Source: an uncultured Lachnospiraceae bacterium (lineage in GTDB: Bacteria; Bacillota; Clostridia; Lachnospirales; Lachnospiraceae). Taken from it: a stretch of DNA of 64,000 bases. Shown piece by piece: positions 60,954-64,000 of this stretch (position 1 is its first letter; the number at the start of each line of letters is the position of its first letter). The DNA is taken from assembly GCA_944383765.1 (NCBI GenBank), contig CALWQT010000008.1, positions 1-64,000 on the forward strand, read 5' to 3'. The notes below the pieces were generated by a model. It had not been told where the DNA came from, ran no database searches, and worked only from the letters and a program-made list of their open reading frames with translations. The position numbers were made by a program, and so were the translations under genes.

Positions 60954-61571
60954 CTACTGAGCAATGCAGTTATTTACGAAATAAACTGCTGCATTAAGCG
61001 CTCCTGTTACAGCGCTGGACGTGATCGTCGCACCGCTGATCGCCTGAACCTGTTTGTCAGAGGAAGCTGTTGTCTTAGTTACTTCATAAGTCTCTGCTGT
61101 ACTCTTGCCTACAAACTGATCCTTGAATTCAGGCTCCTTTGCCTTCATACCAAGACCAGGAGTTTCACTAAGAGACAGGAAACCAACACCAGTCAGATTT
61201 CCCTCATTGGTGATACCTACGGAAATCTGTACATCACCGCCGTAACCTTCTGCTGAAGTTGCAGTTACCAGATATCCTATCACATTTCCATCTGCATCCA
61301 GCGCCTGCTGAACATCATCTACTGTGACAGAACCAAAGCCCTGAGCTGCAATTTCATCCTGACTGTCCTCCACTGCTTTTGTCAGTTCTTCTGAAGTGGA
61401 AAAAGTAGAAGCCTCCGGGTACACCTCTTTATATGTGGCAATGTTGGCTGCCAGCTGAGCCTGAGCAATCGGTTCCAGGGTAATCTCATGAACTGCTCCC
61501 AGCAAAGCTCCTGCCACCATGGTAATCACGAATAACATCAGAGCATCTTTTACAATTCCTTTTATGTTCAT
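60954..61571 (-). CDS. rnfG: Rnf complex FMN-binding subunit RnfG
   Basis: A 205-residue protein with one N-terminal membrane helix and an extracellular FMN-binding domain. The motif SGATITSSAV carries the threonine to which FMN is linked covalently. The start ATG at 61571 follows GGAGGG; a GTG two codons upstream overlaps the rnfD stop. It passes electrons between RnfD and the rest of the complex. Confidence 0.94.
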   Translation of the reverse strand: MNIKGIVKDALMLFVITMVAGALLGAVHEITLEPIAQAQLAANIATYKEVYPEASTFSTSEELTKAVEDSQDEIAAQGFGSVTVDDVQQALDADGNVIGYLVTATSAEGYGGDVQISVGITNEGNLTGVGFLSLSETPGLGMKAKEPEFKDQFVGKSTAETYEVTKTTASSDKQVQAISGATITSSAVTGALNAAVYFVNNCIAQ

Positions 61572-61573
61572 GA

Positions 61574-62509
61574 TCACTTGCCCTCCTTTCCGAATGCCTT
61601 AGGAAGAGTCATTTTCTCTATCATAGGCATAAACAGGTTACCCAGGATAATGGCATAGGAAACTCCCTCCGGTGAACCGCCCCAAAGACGGAAGATACCA
61701 GTCAGAACGCCTAACAGAATACCATAGATAATCTGACCTTTTTTGGTAATCGGGCTGGTAACGTAATCCGTAGCCATGAAAAATGCACCAAAAATCAAGC
61801 CGCCGGCACAAATCTGGCTGATGGTATAAGTAAGATCAAATCCACCAAACAGGAATACAAATACTGCCACGGTTCCAATATAAATAAGAGGTATCCTTGG
61901 GCTGATGACTTTTCTTACCAGCATATAAACAGCACCGATCAAAAGTGCGATGACAGAAACCTCACCAATGGTTCCCGGAATCTTTCCTACGATCATGGCA
62001 GCCAGGTCAACTTCGTTTCCTGCACGCATAGCCGCAAGAGGAGTTGCTCCTGAAACACTGTCAAAACCTAATTTTGCAGAAGAGAAATTATTCATAAAAC
62101 CTGCAAAAGAAATAAGCAGGAAACATCTTGCAGCCAGAGCCGGGTTCATAAAATTCTGTCCCAGACCTCCAAACAGCTGTTTCACTACGATAATGGCAAA
62201 AACTCCACCCAGCACGGGAATCCAAAGCGGAATCTCCGGCGGCATATTAAGAGCCAGGATCATACCGGTTACCACCGCACTGCCATCCGTAATCGTAATC
62301 GGCTTGTGCATGCCTTTTTCCCATACATACTCACTGAGTACACAGGCTGCCACAGTTGCAACGATCACCAGGGCTGTATAAATGCCAAACTGCCAGATAC
62401 CATAAAGGCTCGCAGGAATCATGGCGATGGCCACATCAAACATCAGATTTTTTGTCGTCACCTTATCTCTGACATGAGGCGATGACGAAACATGCAATAA
62501 ATTATTCAT
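61574..62509 (-). CDS. rnfD: Rnf complex membrane subunit RnfD
   Basis: A 311-residue protein with about nine or ten membrane segments; it carries covalent FMN on the threonine in VSGATPLAAM and is central to ion pumping. Start at 62509 follows AGGAGGCGTAAGACA; a longer frame upstream would run into the end of rnfC. Confidence 0.94.
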   Translation of the reverse strand: MNNLLHVSSSPHVRDKVTTKNLMFDVAIAMIPASLYGIWQFGIYTALVIVATVAACVLSEYVWEKGMHKPITITDGSAVVTGMILALNMPPEIPLWIPVLGGVFAIIVVKQLFGGLGQNFMNPALAARCFLLISFAGFMNNFSSAKLGFDSVSGATPLAAMRAGNEVDLAAMIVGKIPGTIGEVSVIALLIGAVYMLVRKVISPRIPLIYIGTVAVFVFLFGGFDLTYTISQICAGGLIFGAFFMATDYVTSPITKKGQIIYGILLGVLTGIFRLWGGSPEGVSYAIILGNLFMPMIEKMTLPKAFGKEGK

Positions 62510-62522
62510 TGTCTTACGCCTC

Positions 62523-63845
62523 CTACTTCTTCCTGCGGTTAGCCGCAACTACTTTTCTCATCTCTTTAAACGCCTGGGTAAGCGGACGTTTGGCCGGACA
62601 GATAAACGCACAGCTTCCGCACTCCACACATTCCATACCATTCAGTTTTTCAAAGGACTCCGCATCATTTCTCTCCGCAGCCTTCATCATCAGTACTGGA
62701 ACAATATTGCTGGGGCATACGCTCACACAGCGTCCGCAACGGATACAGGGAGTAGGTGCGCTGGCTGCTACCTCATCCTTTGACATACAGGTAAGAGCAG
62801 AGGAATTCTTCATCACCGGAACATGAAGGTCAAACATAGCCTGGCCCATCATAGGTCCTCCGTTGATGATCTTCTCCGGTTCTGTTTTAAAGCCGCCTGC
62901 TGCTTCCAGAATCTCCTCATAATTGGTTCCTAATTTCACATGGAAGTTCTGAGGCTCCGCAACTGCGTCACCGGTAACCGTGATGATTTTCCTCATAAGA
63001 GGAGTCGTCTTGCAGACAGCCATATATATAGAAATAACAGTATCCACATTGTCAACGATACAGCCTGCATCTGCGGGCAGCATGGAAGAATTTACCTTTC
63101 TGCCGGTAACCGCATAGATCAGGGAACGCTCACCACCCTGAGGATATTTTGTTTTCAGAGGACATACGCTGATTTTCGGTTCATTCTTCACCAGTTCTGT
63201 CAGTTTCGCAATGGCTTCCGGTTTATTATCCTCAATACCGATCACACCTTTTGCATTCTCAAACAGCTGAAGGACCACTTTCAGACCACCGATGAGTTTT
63301 TCCGGTTCTTCCAGCATCAAACGATAATCACTGGTCAGATATGGTTCACACTCAGCACCGTTCACAATGACATAGTCAATTTTAGCATCTTCCTTAGGTG
63401 TCAGCTTGACATGAGTCGGGAAACCAGCACCTCCCAATCCTACAATGCCCGCATCTTTTACGATCTGTCTGATCTCTTCCTTGGAAAGCGCCGTATAATC
63501 CCGGTCGCTGCCCAGTCCTTCTATGGTACGGTATTCCCCGTCATTCTCTACGACGATGGAATTTACCATAGCTCCGTTCGCTACCCGTCTTGGCTCTACC
63601 GCCTTTACCGTACCGGATACGGAACAGATTACATTGGCGGAAATGAAGCCGCCCGCTTCGGCGATAATCTGGCCTGCCAGCACCTGATCACCTTTTTTCA
63701 CTAAAGGATTTGCAGGTGCGCCAATGTGCTGAGAAAGCGGAAATACCAACTCTCCTTTTGGCATCAGCATCTGTACCGGCTTACTTGCTGACAGTTCTTT
63801 TCCCTCATAAGGATGAACGCCGCCTTTAAATGTAGCCAATCCCAT
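62523..63845 (-). CDS. rnfC: Rnf complex NADH-binding subunit RnfC
   Basis: A 440-residue peripheral subunit that takes part in NAD+ reduction. It has an N-terminal domain starting FKGGVHPYEGKE, a Rossmann-like FMN/NADH site in GIVGLGGAGFPTHVKL and two 4Fe-4S motifs, CIRCGRCVSVCP and CVECGSCAFICP. Start at 63845 (ATG with GAGG eight bases upstream); a TTG frame upstream adds 14 basic residues. First gene of the rnf operon, whose complex couples reduced ferredoxin to NAD+ with pumping of Na+ or H+. Confidence 0.95.
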   Translation of the reverse strand: MGLATFKGGVHPYEGKELSASKPVQMLMPKGELVFPLSQHIGAPANPLVKKGDQVLAGQIIAEAGGFISANVICSVSGTVKAVEPRRVANGAMVNSIVVENDGEYRTIEGLGSDRDYTALSKEEIRQIVKDAGIVGLGGAGFPTHVKLTPKEDAKIDYVIVNGAECEPYLTSDYRLMLEEPEKLIGGLKVVLQLFENAKGVIGIEDNKPEAIAKLTELVKNEPKISVCPLKTKYPQGGERSLIYAVTGRKVNSSMLPADAGCIVDNVDTVISIYMAVCKTTPLMRKIITVTGDAVAEPQNFHVKLGTNYEEILEAAGGFKTEPEKIINGGPMMGQAMFDLHVPVMKNSSALTCMSKDEVAASAPTPCIRCGRCVSVCPSNIVPVLMMKAAERNDAESFEKLNGMECVECGSCAFICPAKRPLTQAFKEMRKVVAANRRKK

Positions 63846-63900
63846 TTCACTAACCCTCTTTCTTTTCTTCTTTTTCTCTTCTGGCAACCTAACGTATCGC

Positions 63901-63943
63901 AGGCTTTACCTTAACCTGGAACCATTCTGCTAAGGTAAAGCCT
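63901..63943 (-). promoter_or_regulatory. 13-bp perfect hairpin in the rnf leader
   Basis: AGGCTTTACCTTA (63901-63913) and TAAGGTAAAGCCT (63931-63943) are perfectly complementary around 17 bases. It lies about 12 bases after the predicted transcription start and lacks a T-run, so it is not an ordinary terminator. It could bind a protein as DNA or RNA, or shield the 5' end. Confidence 0.6.
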
Positions 63944-63961
63944 GAGCTTGCCACCGTGGAC

Positions 63962-63990
63962 AGTATAACATATTTCCCACATTCCCTCAA
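63962..63990 (-). promoter_or_regulatory. Promoter of the rnf operon
   Basis: On the minus strand TTGAGG (63985-63990) and TATACT (63962-63967) are 17 bases apart. Confidence 0.6.
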
Positions 63991-64000
63991 ATGATTTTTT

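Overview
The window reads as chromosome of an anaerobic, low-to-mid GC Clostridia, most likely Lachnospiraceae. The signs are a complete Rnf complex, NifS/NifU-type Fe-S assembly, YesM/YesN two-component systems beside sugar ABC transporters, a SpoVB-like flippase, strong AGGAGG ribosome sites and sigma-A promoters with near-consensus boxes. The species cannot be fixed from this piece. Most genes lie on the minus strand. I see no phage, insertion sequence, CRISPR array or rRNA.

Layout. 1-4.8 kb: tRNA-Leu, divergent metA/metY (homocysteine via O-acetylhomoserine), a GNAT acetyltransferase, tRNA-Ser and mnmA. 4.8-6.7 kb: nifU and nifS, which supply sulfur to mnmA, behind a promoter that overlaps a dyad operator. 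6.7-14 kb: a SpoVB-type flippase, a ferritin-like protein, a queA-rluF-ligA cluster, a membrane-anchored protein and tRNA-Arg. 14-25 kb: a sugar-uptake locus with SIS isomerase, ROK kinase, an RbsBCA-type transporter and an AGE epimerase, preceded by a YesN regulator, a YesM kinase with almost no external part, and a protein shaped like RbsA whose ATPase motifs are nearly all lost. 25-31 kb: a short prenyltransferase-like gene, a SigV/RsiV-type cell-envelope stress operon and a large secreted repeat protein, then a cluster of small palindromes. 31-38 kb: ABC exporter, CmpB-like membrane protein, amidohydrolase, pnp and rpsO. 38-46.5 kb: one eight-gene minus-strand operon with a nickel/peptide-type ABC importer followed by larB, larC and larE (nickel-pincer cofactor synthesis), behind a 218-nt leader with an intrinsic terminator. 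46.6-50 kb: an esterase, a glycine-riboswitch-controlled AGCS symporter and an amidohydrolase. 50-58.7 kb: an AfuABC/FbpABC-like importer (its ATPase carries a large insertion) with a substrate-binding-protein/kinase/response-regulator trio resembling HptA-HptS-HptR. 58.8-64 kb: rnfCDGEAB.

The best candidates for something undescribed are the pseudo-ATPase joined to a two-component system (20.9-25.0 kb), the nickel importer/pincer-cofactor operon with its structured leader and no larA nearby (38.4-46.5 kb), and the three-component sensor with its unusual transporter (50-58.7 kb). Functions come from motif reading and context only; no database search was run.
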